A DNA stretch of 64,000 nucleotides from Plesiomonas sp051652165 (lineage in GTDB: Bacteria > Pseudomonadota > Gammaproteobacteria > Enterobacterales > CAMTGL01): contig NZ_JBOFTR010000002.1 of the NCBI RefSeq assembly GCF_051652165.1, positions 1 to 64,000 of the forward strand. Direction: 5' to 3'. This document shows positions 34,066 through 42,878 of this stretch, piece after piece (position 1 is the stretch's first letter; each line of letters starts with the position of its first letter). The notes under the pieces are model-generated. The model saw only the letters and a list, made by a program, of their open reading frames with translations. It ran no database searches and had not been told where the DNA came from. A program made the translations under genes and the position numbers.

Positions 34066-35763
34066 GTGACTGAATTATTACAAAAAAAGTGGGCTCAGTT
34101 GCCAGCCTCATCGGCAATGCTGGCTAAAGTGAAAGGTCGTCGCTTAAGTGCGCTGCTTGGGGTGATTGCGCTGATTGTGACGGGTATTGTCGTACTGGCC
34201 TTGTGGTTAGGTAATAGTGAATATCGCCCACTGTATGGCAATAATGAAGCGTTCGATAAAAGCCAAGTCATGTCTGTATTAGACAAGCAAGGTGTTAATT
34301 TCTATGTTGATGGAAATAACGGCCAGTTAATGGTTGAGCGTGATCAACTGGGTAAGGCGCGCATGGCGTTGGCTGCTGCAGGAGTAAAAGTACAATTACC
34401 CACAGGGTTAGAGATCCTCGATAAGGATAATAGCTTAGGAACTAGCCAGTTTATTGAAGATGCGCGTTACCGACATGGTTTAGAAGGTGAATTAGCCCGT
34501 ACTATCATGTCACTAGATGGTATTACCAATGCACGTGTGCACTTGGCTATTCCTAAACGTACTTTGTTTATTCGTGGTAATCCAGAACGGCCTTCGGCTT
34601 CAATTGCGGTATCTCTTGAACCGGGTGTGACATTGAAGTCAGAACAGGTTCGCGCAATTGTGAATCTTGTTTCTGGCAGTGTGACTGATCTAAAACCTGA
34701 GAATGTGACGGTAGTTGATCAAGTTGGCCGACTATTGAGTGCTAATGATGCAGATACACAGGCAAATGAAACGAATACGCAATATTTAGAGTATGTAAAT
34801 CGGTTAGAGCGTAGCTACATTGATCGTGCAACTCGAATGCTCGATCCGATGTTAGGAATGGGAAATTTTGAGATACAAGTTGCTGCTAAGGTCAACTTTG
34901 ATCGTAAAGAAGCCACTGAAGAGGTATATAACCCACAAGGGGCGCTATCCCGTGAGTTTAGCCGTGAGGATCGCAGTAATGCCGAGAAAACCGCCGGTGT
35001 ACCAGGAGCACTGAGTAACCAACCTGCGGATAAACCGGCAAACAATAACAATAATAAAGCGGCTGAAACGCAAGAAAATACCTCCAACAATCAAGAGTTG
35101 ATTAACCGTACAACTGAGCTAAATCGGGATTTTCAGCTTGATAAAACTCAACGTCATATTCGTTATCAGCAGGGTGAGTTGCAACACTTGAGTGTGTCGG
35201 TTCTGATTAATGGTAAGCCTGATAAGTATCCTAAAGCAGAGCTAGAGCAGATAACAACCATGTTGCAAGATGCACTCGGTTTACGGGGGGCGAATGGGGA
35301 TCAAATTAGCTTACATGTCTTTCCTTTTGTCGCCAGTGATAACCCATTAAGTGCTGATGCACCATGGTGGAAAGATCCATTCTGGTTAGATGTTTTACGT
35401 TATGTGCTTGCCGCAGTTGTTGCTTTGGCCGTGTTGTTTGGGGTTGTTCGCCCAGTGTTGCGTCAACTGGCTAAACCGCTTCCTGTTAATGATCCTGCAT
35501 TGCCAGTTTCTTCTGAGAATGAAGGGGCAACCGCTGTTGAATTACACCCTGAAGAGGGCCGACAAGGTGCTGAGAATGGTGCAGTCTTACCGGCATCTCG
35601 TCCGGGGCTCACATTGAACGAAAATTTGCTGGAACTCCCATCACCAGAAACAGGCTTGGAAGTGCAGTTAGAGCGGATTCAGCTTTTGGTTAATCAAGAG
35701 CCAGAACGCGTTGCGCAAGTGATTAAACAGTGGATAAAGGTTGAGCAACATGACGGAAACTGA
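34066..35763 (+). CDS. fliF: Lateral flagellar MS-ring protein FliF
   Basis: FliF builds the MS-ring, the membrane base on which the flagellum is assembled. The two expected membrane segments are near residues 25-45 and 440-465. The periplasmic ring-building motifs (YRPLYGN near 46-52, and LDGITNARVHLAIPK) lie between them, and the C-terminal FliG-binding helix is present. It is 565 residues long, starts with GTG 34066, and has an Asn-rich, low-complexity stretch (KPANNNNNKAAE) near residue 325. Its end overlaps fliG by 14 bp. Confidence 0.95.
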   Translation: MTELLQKKWAQLPASSAMLAKVKGRRLSALLGVIALIVTGIVVLALWLGNSEYRPLYGNNEAFDKSQVMSVLDKQGVNFYVDGNNGQLMVERDQLGKARMALAAAGVKVQLPTGLEILDKDNSLGTSQFIEDARYRHGLEGELARTIMSLDGITNARVHLAIPKRTLFIRGNPERPSASIAVSLEPGVTLKSEQVRAIVNLVSGSVTDLKPENVTVVDQVGRLLSANDADTQANETNTQYLEYVNRLERSYIDRATRMLDPMLGMGNFEIQVAAKVNFDRKEATEEVYNPQGALSREFSREDRSNAEKTAGVPGALSNQPADKPANNNNNKAAETQENTSNNQELINRTTELNRDFQLDKTQRHIRYQQGELQHLSVSVLINGKPDKYPKAELEQITTMLQDALGLRGANGDQISLHVFPFVASDNPLSADAPWWKDPFWLDVLRYVLAAVVALAVLFGVVRPVLRQLAKPLPVNDPALPVSSENEGATAVELHPEEGRQGAENGAVLPASRPGLTLNENLLELPSPETGLEVQLERIQLLVNQEPERVAQVIKQWIKVEQHDGN

Positions 35764-36763
35764 AGTAATTCCGCCTCAAGATAGTTTGCAACAGGCAGCC
35801 ATTTTGCTTTTAAGTATGGGGGAAGAAGCTGCAGCGAATATCCTCAAACAACTTAGCCGTGAAGAAGTGAGTCGTCTGACGGTGATGATGGCAAGCTTAC
35901 CTGGTGTAAAAAAAGATCAGGCTCAATCTGTTTTTCTACGTTTTTTTACTGATTTTCGTTCTGAGTCGGGTATTACTGGCGCTTCGCGTGGTTATTTAGA
36001 ACGCACCTTAGATAAAGCACTGGGTCGCTCTTTAGCTCGCCCGCTGATTGACAGTATCTATGGTGATACCTTGCGCAGTAGCTTACAACGTTTGCAATGG
36101 CTTGAGCCTTCAAAATTGGTTGAACTGATTGTCAGTGAGCATCCCCAGTTGCAGGCGGTTTTTTTGGCCTATTTAGAGCCCGATATGGCCAGCCAATTAT
36201 TGAGCCGTTTGCCACCAGAAACACATGATGATCTCTTATACCGATTGGCTAATTTAGATGAAATCCATCCCGATATGATTGATGAGGTGCATACACTGCT
36301 GGAGAAATTCTTACAGCAAGTCGGACACCGCACAAGCTCACAAGTGGATGGGACTAAAAAAGCGGTTGATATTCTTAATCGCATGGGGAATCGGACTTCT
36401 GAGATCATGTTGTCACTGCGCGATATCGATCCGAGTTTGATGGTGAAACTCGAAGAGAGTATGTACCAATTCGACATTTTAGAGCGTCAAAGCGAGGCAA
36501 CATTGAGCCGGATGATCGAAGAGGTTCCACAAGATCAGTTGGCACTGGCAATGAAGGGTTCATCGACAACCTTGCAAGAAAAAATATTTGCTTGTTTGCC
36601 AAAACGTGCAGCGCAATATCTACGCGAAGATATGGAGACCAAAGGGGCTGTACGCATGAGTGCGGTAGAAGAGGCACGTACCGAAATCATGCAAGTTTTG
36701 CGTCAATTAGCCAACGACGGCGAAGTCGAATTATCGCTATTTGCGGAAAACGTGGTGGAATAA
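35750..36763 (+). CDS. fliG: Lateral flagellar switch protein FliG
   Basis: FliG is the C-ring protein that touches the stator and carries torque. The EHPQ motif (SEHPQLQAVFLAYL) marks the middle domain near residue 128, and the C-terminal torque helix with charged residues is near 290 (LVLA-type segments, DQLALAMKG). It begins at ATG 35750, with AAAGG nine bases earlier, and has 337 residues, the normal size. It overlaps fliF by 14 bp. Confidence 0.95.
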   Translation: MTETEVIPPQDSLQQAAILLLSMGEEAAANILKQLSREEVSRLTVMMASLPGVKKDQAQSVFLRFFTDFRSESGITGASRGYLERTLDKALGRSLARPLIDSIYGDTLRSSLQRLQWLEPSKLVELIVSEHPQLQAVFLAYLEPDMASQLLSRLPPETHDDLLYRLANLDEIHPDMIDEVHTLLEKFLQQVGHRTSSQVDGTKKAVDILNRMGNRTSEIMLSLRDIDPSLMVKLEESMYQFDILERQSEATLSRMIEEVPQDQLALAMKGSSTTLQEKIFACLPKRAAQYLREDMETKGAVRMSAVEEARTEIMQVLRQLANDGEVELSLFAENVVE

Positions 36764-36776
36764 GCGGAGTAAAGCC

Positions 36777-37538
36777 ATGTACGACAAACCGGGTACTATT
36801 TTTCGCCCACAACCGGGTCAATTTCGACCTTACCGTTTTCCACCGCTGGTGGAAGAGCGGTCGCGCGATGATGAATTTGATTTTGATGATTTCTCTGATA
36901 ACAGTCATGGACACTCAAACAACAGTGCGGCGCAATATCAGGAAGAGTTTAATAACGGCTTTCAAGATGGCTCGCAAAAAGGCTATGACGAAGGGCTTTT
37001 ACAAGGCCAACAGCAGGGGTTATCCGATGGCCACCAGCAGGGTTATCAGGTTGGTTATCAAGAGGGAAAAGATCAAGGATTACAAGAAGGTAATCAACAA
37101 CTGACAAACTCAGTTATGGCGACAGATGCGCTGTTACAGCAAGTTCAGCAAGTCTTTCATCAGCATGTTCGTGAGCAAAGTGGGATGATTTGTGAGCTCG
37201 TACAGAAAGTGGCTCGTCAGGTGATCCGTTGTGAATTGACACTACAACCACAACAACTGATTGCTTTGATTGAAGAGACATTAACCCAAGTGCCTGAGCA
37301 AGAAGGCCAGATTACGGTTCATCTTAACCCACAAGATTGTCAGCGTTTGCAGCAATTATTGCCAGATGTGGTCAATAAATGGCAGTTAGAGACAGATAAT
37401 GCATTAGAAAGCGGCAGTTGCCGAGTTGTTACGCGTGATTCAGAGGCAATAGCAGACAGCGAAGAACGCTTGCAAGCTTGTATGGATGCTGTACGCGATA
37501 CACTCTTAACAGAGCCGACTGCTGAACATATCGCATGA
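36777..37538 (+). CDS. fliH: Lateral flagellar export regulator FliH
   Basis: FliH binds and restrains the FliI ATPase and brings it to the export gate. The 253-residue protein starts at ATG 36777 (GCGGAG about seven bases before). Residues 61-105 contain twelve glycines spaced exactly every four residues, the GxxxG helix repeat known in FliH, rich here in Gln and Asp. The C-terminal part (about 120-230) is the FliI-binding domain with [16 protein letters not shown]. It overlaps fliI by 4 bp. Confidence 0.93.
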   Translation: MYDKPGTIFRPQPGQFRPYRFPPLVEERSRDDEFDFDDFSDNSHGHSNNSAAQYQEEFNNGFQDGSQKGYDEGLLQGQQQGLSDGHQQGYQVGYQEGKDQGLQEGNQQLTNSVMATDALLQQVQQVFHQHVREQSGMICELVQKVARQVIRCELTLQPQQLIALIEETLTQVPEQEGQITVHLNPQDCQRLQQLLPDVVNKWQLETDNALESGSCRVVTRDSEAIADSEERLQACMDAVRDTLLTEPTAEHIA

Positions 37539-38869
37539 GTAATTTGCAGCAAACTTTAGCTCGCCGCCTAGCACAGGCTGGTCGTCAGTTACCGGAACTG
37601 CCGGTTGCACGTACTTATGGGCGTTTGATTCGTATGACAGGCCTGACACTAGAAGCGGTTGGTTGTCGTCTGAGTAGCGGCCAGTGTTGCATGATTGAAA
37701 CTGACAGCGGTGCATTGGTTGAGGCCGAAGTGGTGGGATTTGACCGCGAGTCCTCTTTTCTTATGCCAATTCGCCATACCTCAGGTTTACGCCCTGGTTG
37801 TCGTGTATTACCGCTGCAAGGTGATAGCAAGATTGCCGTAGGTTACGGCTTATTAGGGCGTGTGCTGAATGGGGTAGGTGAACCGTTAGATAATGGCGGG
37901 CCACTGCAAACTGATCAACGTATTCATCTGCAAGGTGAAAGCATTAATCCACTGATTCGACAGCCCATTAGTGAGCAATTAGATGTGGGTGTGCGTGCCA
38001 TTAATGGGATGTTAAGTGTTGGCAAAGGTCAGCGTTTAGGGTTGTTTGCAGGGAGTGGCGTAGGTAAAAGTGTACTGCTTGGCATGATGACCCGAAATAC
38101 CACGGCTGAGATCACGGTTGTGGGCTTGATTGGAGAACGGGGTCGAGAGGTCCGAGAGTTTATTGAACACTCGCTAGGCAGTGAGGGGCTAAAAAACGCT
38201 GTGGTCATTGTTTCACCTGCAGATGACCCTCCTCTACTACGCCTGCGTGCTTCAGTATTGTGTCACCGAATTGCCGAGTTTTTTCGTGATCGTGGCCATG
38301 ATGTACTGCTATTAATGGATTCTTTAACCCGCTATGCCCAAGCACAACGTGAGATTGCATTAGCAGTTGGTGAACCTCCAGCCACCAAAGGTTATCCGCC
38401 TTCTGTATTTAGTTTGCTGCCACAACTGGTTGAGCGAGCAGGTAATGGTGCGCATGGTAAGGGATCAATTACCGCGTTTTATACCGTGCTGTCAGAAGGT
38501 GATGATCAACAAGACCCGATTGCCGATGCAGCACGGGCTATTCTAGATGGCCACATTGTACTAAATCGAACCTTAGCAGAGAGTGGCCATTATCCTGCTA
38601 TTGATATTGAGCAGTCGATCAGCCGAGCAATGCCGCAGATTGTCTCTGCCGAGCATTTGCGTCAGGCACAACAGGTTAAGCAGTACTATGCACGTTATCG
38701 ACAGATACAAGATTTACTGGCTCTGGGGGGATATCAACCAGGGCAAGATCCACAATTAGATAAGGCCATTGCAAGTTATCCGGGGATTTGTGCTTATTTA
38801 CAACAAGGGATGCAAGAGCGAGTGACACTGGCTAACAGTACTGAACAGTTATTACAACTGTGTTCATAA
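37535..38869 (+). CDS. fliI: Lateral flagellar export ATPase FliI
   Basis: FliI is the ATPase of the flagellar export apparatus and is related to the F1 beta subunit. Walker A AGSGVGKS is at 172-179 and Walker B ([20 protein letters not shown]) is at about 254-273, with the typical [17 protein letters not shown] segment. It has 444 residues (about 450 in the family). The start overlaps fliH by 4 bp. An unusual 98-bp gap then separates it from fliJ. Confidence 0.96.
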   Translation: MSNLQQTLARRLAQAGRQLPELPVARTYGRLIRMTGLTLEAVGCRLSSGQCCMIETDSGALVEAEVVGFDRESSFLMPIRHTSGLRPGCRVLPLQGDSKIAVGYGLLGRVLNGVGEPLDNGGPLQTDQRIHLQGESINPLIRQPISEQLDVGVRAINGMLSVGKGQRLGLFAGSGVGKSVLLGMMTRNTTAEITVVGLIGERGREVREFIEHSLGSEGLKNAVVIVSPADDPPLLRLRASVLCHRIAEFFRDRGHDVLLLMDSLTRYAQAQREIALAVGEPPATKGYPPSVFSLLPQLVERAGNGAHGKGSITAFYTVLSEGDDQQDPIADAARAILDGHIVLNRTLAESGHYPAIDIEQSISRAMPQIVSAEHLRQAQQVKQYYARYRQIQDLLALGGYQPGQDPQLDKAIASYPGICAYLQQGMQERVTLANSTEQLLQLCS

Positions 38870-38967
38870 TAACAATGGTATTTATAGGTGCTTGAGCAAT
38901 AACCACTGACAGATGTGAAACCATAATGTGGATTTTGTGGCGTTTTTAAAGGGGGGAATTTTTTGTT

Positions 38968-39408
38968 ATGTCTTCTCAACATCGTATGCTGAGTGCGTGG
39001 TATCAACAACAACAACAACGTTTTGAGCAGCTACAATCTGAACAAGGGCATTGGCAACGCCAACAACAAGCGCATACAGAACGGCTGACACTGTTACAGC
39101 AAGTATCAACACAGTATGCACTCGGTCATGGTAATGACTCTAGTGCTCTACTCGTCAAAGGGATTAGCCGTTTTCGTAATCAGCTCACCTTAGTCACTCA
39201 ATTACAACAGCAAGAGTTAGCATTGGCTGAGGCTGAATTACGGACAGCCCGTGAACGCGTATTGCATCAGCATGTGAGCTTGAAAAAAGGAGATACCTTG
39301 TTGCAAAAAATGCAGCAACAACAGCAACAACACGAAGCCAAGCGTGAGCAAAAAGTTTTAGATGAGTTATCTGGTCAGCGTTTTTTACGTCGTCAGCAAA
39401 ACTACTGA
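38968..39408 (+). CDS. fliJ: Lateral flagellar chaperone FliJ
   Basis: FliJ is a coiled-coil protein of the export apparatus that helps chaperone cycling. The 146-residue translation is almost all helical and very rich in glutamine. It contains Gln runs (WYQQQQQRFEQLQSEQ and KMQQQQQQHEAK) made by CAA/CAG codon tracts. The sequence itself is poorly conserved, so the call rests on composition, size and its place after fliI. It ends the fliE-J unit and converges on flgN. Confidence 0.8.
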   Translation: MSSQHRMLSAWYQQQQQRFEQLQSEQGHWQRQQQAHTERLTLLQQVSTQYALGHGNDSSALLVKGISRFRNQLTLVTQLQQQELALAEAELRTARERVLHQHVSLKKGDTLLQKMQQQQQQHEAKREQKVLDELSGQRFLRRQQNY

Positions 39409-39446
39409 GAGCCACACAACACTGTTGTAGCAGATTAAAGCAACAT

Positions 39447-39875
39447 TTAACGTGGCGAGTACGTTAGCCCTGCATCGGGTTGTAAGAGTTGTGTCACTAA
39501 CTGTTTTTGTTGGGCTAGTAATTTACCATTGCGGCTATTTTGTTGTTGGCAATCACAAATTAGCTGGTGTAGTTGTTGCCACTGTTGTTGAGCTGCAACA
39601 CTGAGTGCATCAGGAAGCAAACGAAACAGAGCGTGCATTCCTTGCGTATCAGCAGAAAGACCAATGGCATGTAAATGTTGACAACGCTCAGTGGCATGCT
39701 GTTGTAAAGTATGCAGCAACGGTTGTAACTGGCGATTGTTATGGCTTAAACCATGGCTATCTCGCTGTTGCATAAGTGCATATTGTTGCTGTAACAGTGG
39801 TAGTAACTGTCGATAATCACGCAGATCTTGTGTCAGTGTTTGCAGTAACGTTTTCACCCGTGATTTATTATCCAT
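39447..39875 (-). CDS. flgN: Lateral flagellar chaperone FlgN
   Basis: FlgN is the export chaperone for the hook-filament junction proteins FlgK and FlgL. The 142-residue helical protein, rich in Gln and Leu (LLPLLQQQYALMQQRD, LLAQQKQLVTQLL), has the size and alpha-helical character of the family. It lies 7 bp after flgM on the same strand, the usual flgM-flgN pairing. The sequence is divergent, so the name is mainly contextual. Confidence 0.82.
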   Translation of the reverse strand: MDNKSRVKTLLQTLTQDLRDYRQLLPLLQQQYALMQQRDSHGLSHNNRQLQPLLHTLQQHATERCQHLHAIGLSADTQGMHALFRLLPDALSVAAQQQWQQLHQLICDCQQQNSRNGKLLAQQKQLVTQLLQPDAGLTYSPR

Positions 39876-39882
39876 CAGTATG

Positions 39883-40158
39883 TTAGCCTTTATAATGCTG
39901 ATATAAACTATTAGCCAACTGCTCGGTATTAATATTCAGCTCACCGTTGGCAAGCAGAGCACGCATTTTAGCTACTTTATCCATATCCACATCAGCATGA
40001 CGTGGAGTTTGTTGAGCATGATCCAGTATTTTAAGATCATGGCTTAATGCAACAGCCTCAACCGGCTTACTGTTTGCTGTTGGTGTTTTTGGGGCTGTTC
40101 CGTTGACAGGTGTTGATATACTGCTCACAGCAACATCGCGCTGTATTTTACCAATCAT
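39883..40158 (-). CDS. flgM: Anti-sigma-28 factor FlgM
   Basis: FlgM binds sigma-28 (FliA) and blocks late gene expression until the hook is finished, when it is exported. The 91-residue protein has a disordered, Thr/Ser-rich N-terminus. The sigma-binding C-terminus (VDMDKVAKMRALLANGEL, then NTEQLANSLYQHY) matches the family. It is preceded by a candidate sigma-28 promoter, giving the usual feedback. Its natural partner is the FliA encoded at 57131-57880. Confidence 0.9.
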   Translation of the reverse strand: MIGKIQRDVAVSSISTPVNGTAPKTPTANSKPVEAVALSHDLKILDHAQQTPRHADVDMDKVAKMRALLANGELNINTEQLANSLYQHYKG

Positions 40159-40284
40159 GATTGCTCCTTTTGCATAAGGCAGAAACAGGTATCATTGCGA
40201 TATAGACTCATACATACAGCCATAGCGTATTTTGGTCATGTAATTATACAAAGCGACAGATAACTTGCTTAACTTAAATCGATG

Positions 40285-40311
40285 ATATCGCTTTGAACTG
40301 CTTTTATTTTA
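40285..40311 (-). promoter_or_regulatory. Candidate sigma-28 promoter of flgM-flgN
   Basis: On the minus strand TAAA (40308-40311) is followed after exactly 15 bp by AGCGATAT (40285-40292). This matches the TAAA-N15-GCCGATAA consensus at all four -35 and five of eight -10 positions. It is about 125 bp upstream of flgM. Confidence 0.45.
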
Positions 40312-40362
40312 TGGTGCATTTTAACCGATTAAGCCGATATTCAAAGATATCGAGGCTCACTG

Positions 40363-41061
40363 TTAAAAGTCAGTCATAACTTGGCCATGCGCACTGACTC
40401 TCGCTCGGATCTCTTTTCCACTAATACTATTTTGAATACGAATTTTTTTACCCCGACTTCCCCCCTCTAATGCAATGCCTTTCATTGACGCATTTACCCC
40501 CTCTTTTTGCGCTGTGATCACCACTTCATCACCACGTTTAATCAAATCAGGCTCTGTCAACATATTGCGATTGATCAAGCGGCCAGCAGGTAAATTACGG
40601 CGTAGCGTTTGGCCAATCAGTGCTTTAGGGTCAGTAAAATAAGCTTGGCGCAAAAAGGCAATATCGGTTGCTTTGGTGCTGAGATCACCTGCACTTAAGA
40701 CTTGTCCACGAGTGAGATTACGGCTTGCAAAAATCAGAGGTAGGAAAATAGAGACATCGGCTTTGACATGCATACGCCATGTTTTAGGGGTTGAACAACG
40801 AACCTCATAACTCACCCGACCGGCTGGCGGGTCTTCAGAGAGGCGTTGAATACGTGGTTGATTCGTACAGGCGGGGAAATCGGGTAGATTGCGCAGCTTA
40901 ACGTCAAACTGCTGACTCTTTTGTGCTTTTGCGAAAGATCTCACGTCTTGCTGGATAAATTGTGTCACTTGTTCGGCAGGGGTCACTGCGGCTGCCCATG
41001 TTGGCGTATTGCACAATAGCAACGTAAATACAAAACGAGTGTATCGGGAAATTGCTGACAT
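40363..41061 (-). CDS. flgA: Lateral flagellar P-ring chaperone FlgA
   Basis: FlgA is a periplasmic chaperone needed to assemble the P-ring from FlgI. An N-terminal signal peptide (about 1-25) leads into a protein with the C-terminal SAF-like domain, ending in RVSAHGQVMTDF. Conserved motifs include RGQVLSAGDL and RRNLPAGRLINRNML. I start it at ATG 41061 (232 residues), just after AGGAGG. It reads away from flgB, towards flgM and flgN, so flgAMN keeps the usual order. Confidence 0.93.
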   Translation of the reverse strand: MSAISRYTRFVFTLLLCNTPTWAAAVTPAEQVTQFIQQDVRSFAKAQKSQQFDVKLRNLPDFPACTNQPRIQRLSEDPPAGRVSYEVRCSTPKTWRMHVKADVSIFLPLIFASRNLTRGQVLSAGDLSTKATDIAFLRQAYFTDPKALIGQTLRRNLPAGRLINRNMLTEPDLIKRGDEVVITAQKEGVNASMKGIALEGGSRGKKIRIQNSISGKEIRARVSAHGQVMTDF

Positions 41062-41202
41062 GATGCCTCCTTTAGTGCGCATTGAGTATGCGTAATATGC
41101 CGTTTTTCGAGCCTTCCTAGCACATTTACCGTGCGTATTTTCTGTCTAGTTCTGGAGTGTGAAGATTGATTTTTGCGTATTGTAATCCAGATAGCTAAAA
41201 AA

Positions 41203-41219
41203 TTGGCGTGTTAATTGCT
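41203..41219 (+). promoter_or_regulatory. Sigma-54 promoter of the flgB operon
   Basis: TTGGCGTGTTAATTGCT has GG at 41205-41206 and GC at 41217-41218 with the exact N10 spacing, matching -24 TTGGC and -12 TTGCT. It ends 41 bp before flgB and should drive flgB through at least flgJ. Confidence 0.8.
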
Positions 41220-41260
41220 TAAAGACAGGTTTATTCACGTTGTTTGCAGAGGGACAAAAC

Positions 41261-41638
41261 ATGTCATTAAGTTTTGAAAAGGCGCTGGGCGTTTTTCCGC
41301 ACACACTCGATTTTCGTACCGAACGGGCCAAGGTTCTGGCCGGTAACCTCGCCAACGTGGATACCCCAGACTATAAAGCACGCGACATTAGTTTCAATGA
41401 TGTAATGCGAAACATTAAGCGTTCTACAAACCGTTCTGAATTTGGTGGTCGAGCTGCGACTGAGCCTAATTATGTGGCGATGTACCGTAATCCATATCAA
41501 CCCTCTAAAGATGGTAACACCGTTGATCAAGGTGTTGAGCAAGCACAGTTTGCCCGTAACGCGATGGATTTTCAGACAAGCCTGACGTTTATGAATATGA
41601 CCTTCAGTGGGTTAAAGCAAGCAATTACCGGACAGTAA
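41261..41638 (+). CDS. flgB: Lateral flagellar rod protein FlgB
   Basis: FlgB is a proximal rod subunit. The rod-family motif AGNLANVDTPDYKARDI is near residues 31-47 and the C-terminal helix (NAMDFQTSLTFMNMTF) completes the D0 coiled coil. Starting at ATG 41261, with GAGGG seven bases before, it has 125 residues. It is the first gene of the flgBCDEFGHIJ operon and precedes flgC by 11 bp. Confidence 0.95.
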   Translation: MSLSFEKALGVFPHTLDFRTERAKVLAGNLANVDTPDYKARDISFNDVMRNIKRSTNRSEFGGRAATEPNYVAMYRNPYQPSKDGNTVDQGVEQAQFARNAMDFQTSLTFMNMTFSGLKQAITGQ

Positions 41639-41649
41639 TGAGGTGATCT

Positions 41650-42072
41650 ATGTCATTTGGCGATATTTATGACATTGCCGGTTCGGCGATGACGGCACAA
41701 ACCGTACGTCTTAACACTGTAGCAAGCAACATGGCTAACGTAGATGTCACCGCTGGCAATGCCGACGATGCTTATCGTGCACGGCGACCCGTATTCTCCA
41801 CGGTTATGGGGAATACTGCCCACGGGGGATTAGCAACAGCCAAAGTTAACATTCAGGGTATTGAAGAGAGCCAACAACCTCTGACTCGCCGTTATGAGCC
41901 AAAAAATCCACAAGCAGATAAAGATGGCTATGTGTTTGTTTCTAACGTCAACATTGTTGAAGAGATGGCCGACATGATGGCTGCATCGCGCAGTTTTGAA
42001 ACTAACGTAGACATATTGTCGCGCGTGCGCAGCATGCAGCAGGGGATCTTGCGCCTTGGTAATCCGGCTTAA
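41650..42072 (+). CDS. flgC: Lateral flagellar rod protein FlgC
   Basis: FlgC is a proximal rod protein. The N-terminal D0 motif is recognisable (SAMTAQTVRLNTVASNMANV), and the C-terminal YVFVSNVNIVEEMADMMAAS is the conserved rod/hook C-terminus. The 140-residue length is normal. It lies 11 bp after flgB and 45 bp before flgD. The call is secure by sequence and order. Confidence 0.95.
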   Translation: MSFGDIYDIAGSAMTAQTVRLNTVASNMANVDVTAGNADDAYRARRPVFSTVMGNTAHGGLATAKVNIQGIEESQQPLTRRYEPKNPQADKDGYVFVSNVNIVEEMADMMAASRSFETNVDILSRVRSMQQGILRLGNPA

Positions 42073-42117
42073 GTTTTTCAGTCTGTATTTTTGATTCTCT
42101 GATGTTAAGGACCTTTC

Positions 42118-42852
42118 ATGAGTCTGGCCCGTGTCCAATCTTCTCATCAGCCAACGGCTGATGATGTTATGCCGCAAGGTGCGGTAAGTAAAAATGGGGT
42201 TAACCCAACGAAAAATGATTTTATGACCATGATGGTAGCGCAAATTCGCAACCAGAACCCACTTAACCCAATGGATGGGACACAGTACCTCACTCAACTT
42301 GGCATGATGTCAGCGGTTGAGAGCCTCGAAGGGGTAAAGATGGGCATGCTTAATCTCAATATTGGCATGAGCAATGTTGAGATGCTACAGAGTACAAACT
42401 TAATTGGTAAAAGTGTCTTGATGGAAGTCAACGGGACATTAGAGGTCAAAGAGGGGCAGACACTCGATGGCCGAATACGCCTAGATAAATCGGCAGATAA
42501 CGTCAAAGTGGCGATATATAACGAAGAGGGCAAGCTCGTTGATACCTTAAAGCTAGGGCCACAGCAAGCGGGTTTAGTGAAGTTTGATATCGATGGCGAC
42601 AAACTTGGTAACGGTAAATATAAATTTGAAGTTCTGGCCGAAAATGGCAGCGATGCTTGGAGTCAGAACATGCTATTGGCTGCAAAAGTACAATCAGTAC
42701 ACATCAGTACCGATGGCGTTACCCCGAATCAGTTGGAGTTAGCCGGTCTTGGCAAGATGTCTATCTATGATATGCGTGAAATTGCCGACTCTGATGCAGC
42801 CTCTGTCATGGCGAAATCCTCGCGGATGCCATTCCCACTCTCTCTTATCTGA
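42118..42852 (+). CDS. flgD: Lateral flagellar hook-cap protein FlgD
   Basis: FlgD caps the growing hook and helps FlgE subunits assemble, then leaves. The N-terminal signature FMTMMVAQIRNQNPLNPMDG is near residues 37-56. The middle carries a tudor/FN3-type fold (GRIRLDKSADNVKVAIYNEE). It has 244 residues. It sits between flgC and flgE, where flgD always lies, with 26 bp to flgE. Confidence 0.95.
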   Translation: MSLARVQSSHQPTADDVMPQGAVSKNGVNPTKNDFMTMMVAQIRNQNPLNPMDGTQYLTQLGMMSAVESLEGVKMGMLNLNIGMSNVEMLQSTNLIGKSVLMEVNGTLEVKEGQTLDGRIRLDKSADNVKVAIYNEEGKLVDTLKLGPQQAGLVKFDIDGDKLGNGKYKFEVLAENGSDAWSQNMLLAAKVQSVHISTDGVTPNQLELAGLGKMSIYDMREIADSDAASVMAKSSRMPFPLSLI

Positions 42853-42878
42853 TCATCTAAAAGTATTCAGGAGTTTAT

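Noticed and set aside
41173..41190. A minus-strand sigma-54 site for flgA (TGGATTACAATACGC)
   Set aside because: The GG-N10-GC spacing is right but the -24 and -12 elements otherwise match poorly.
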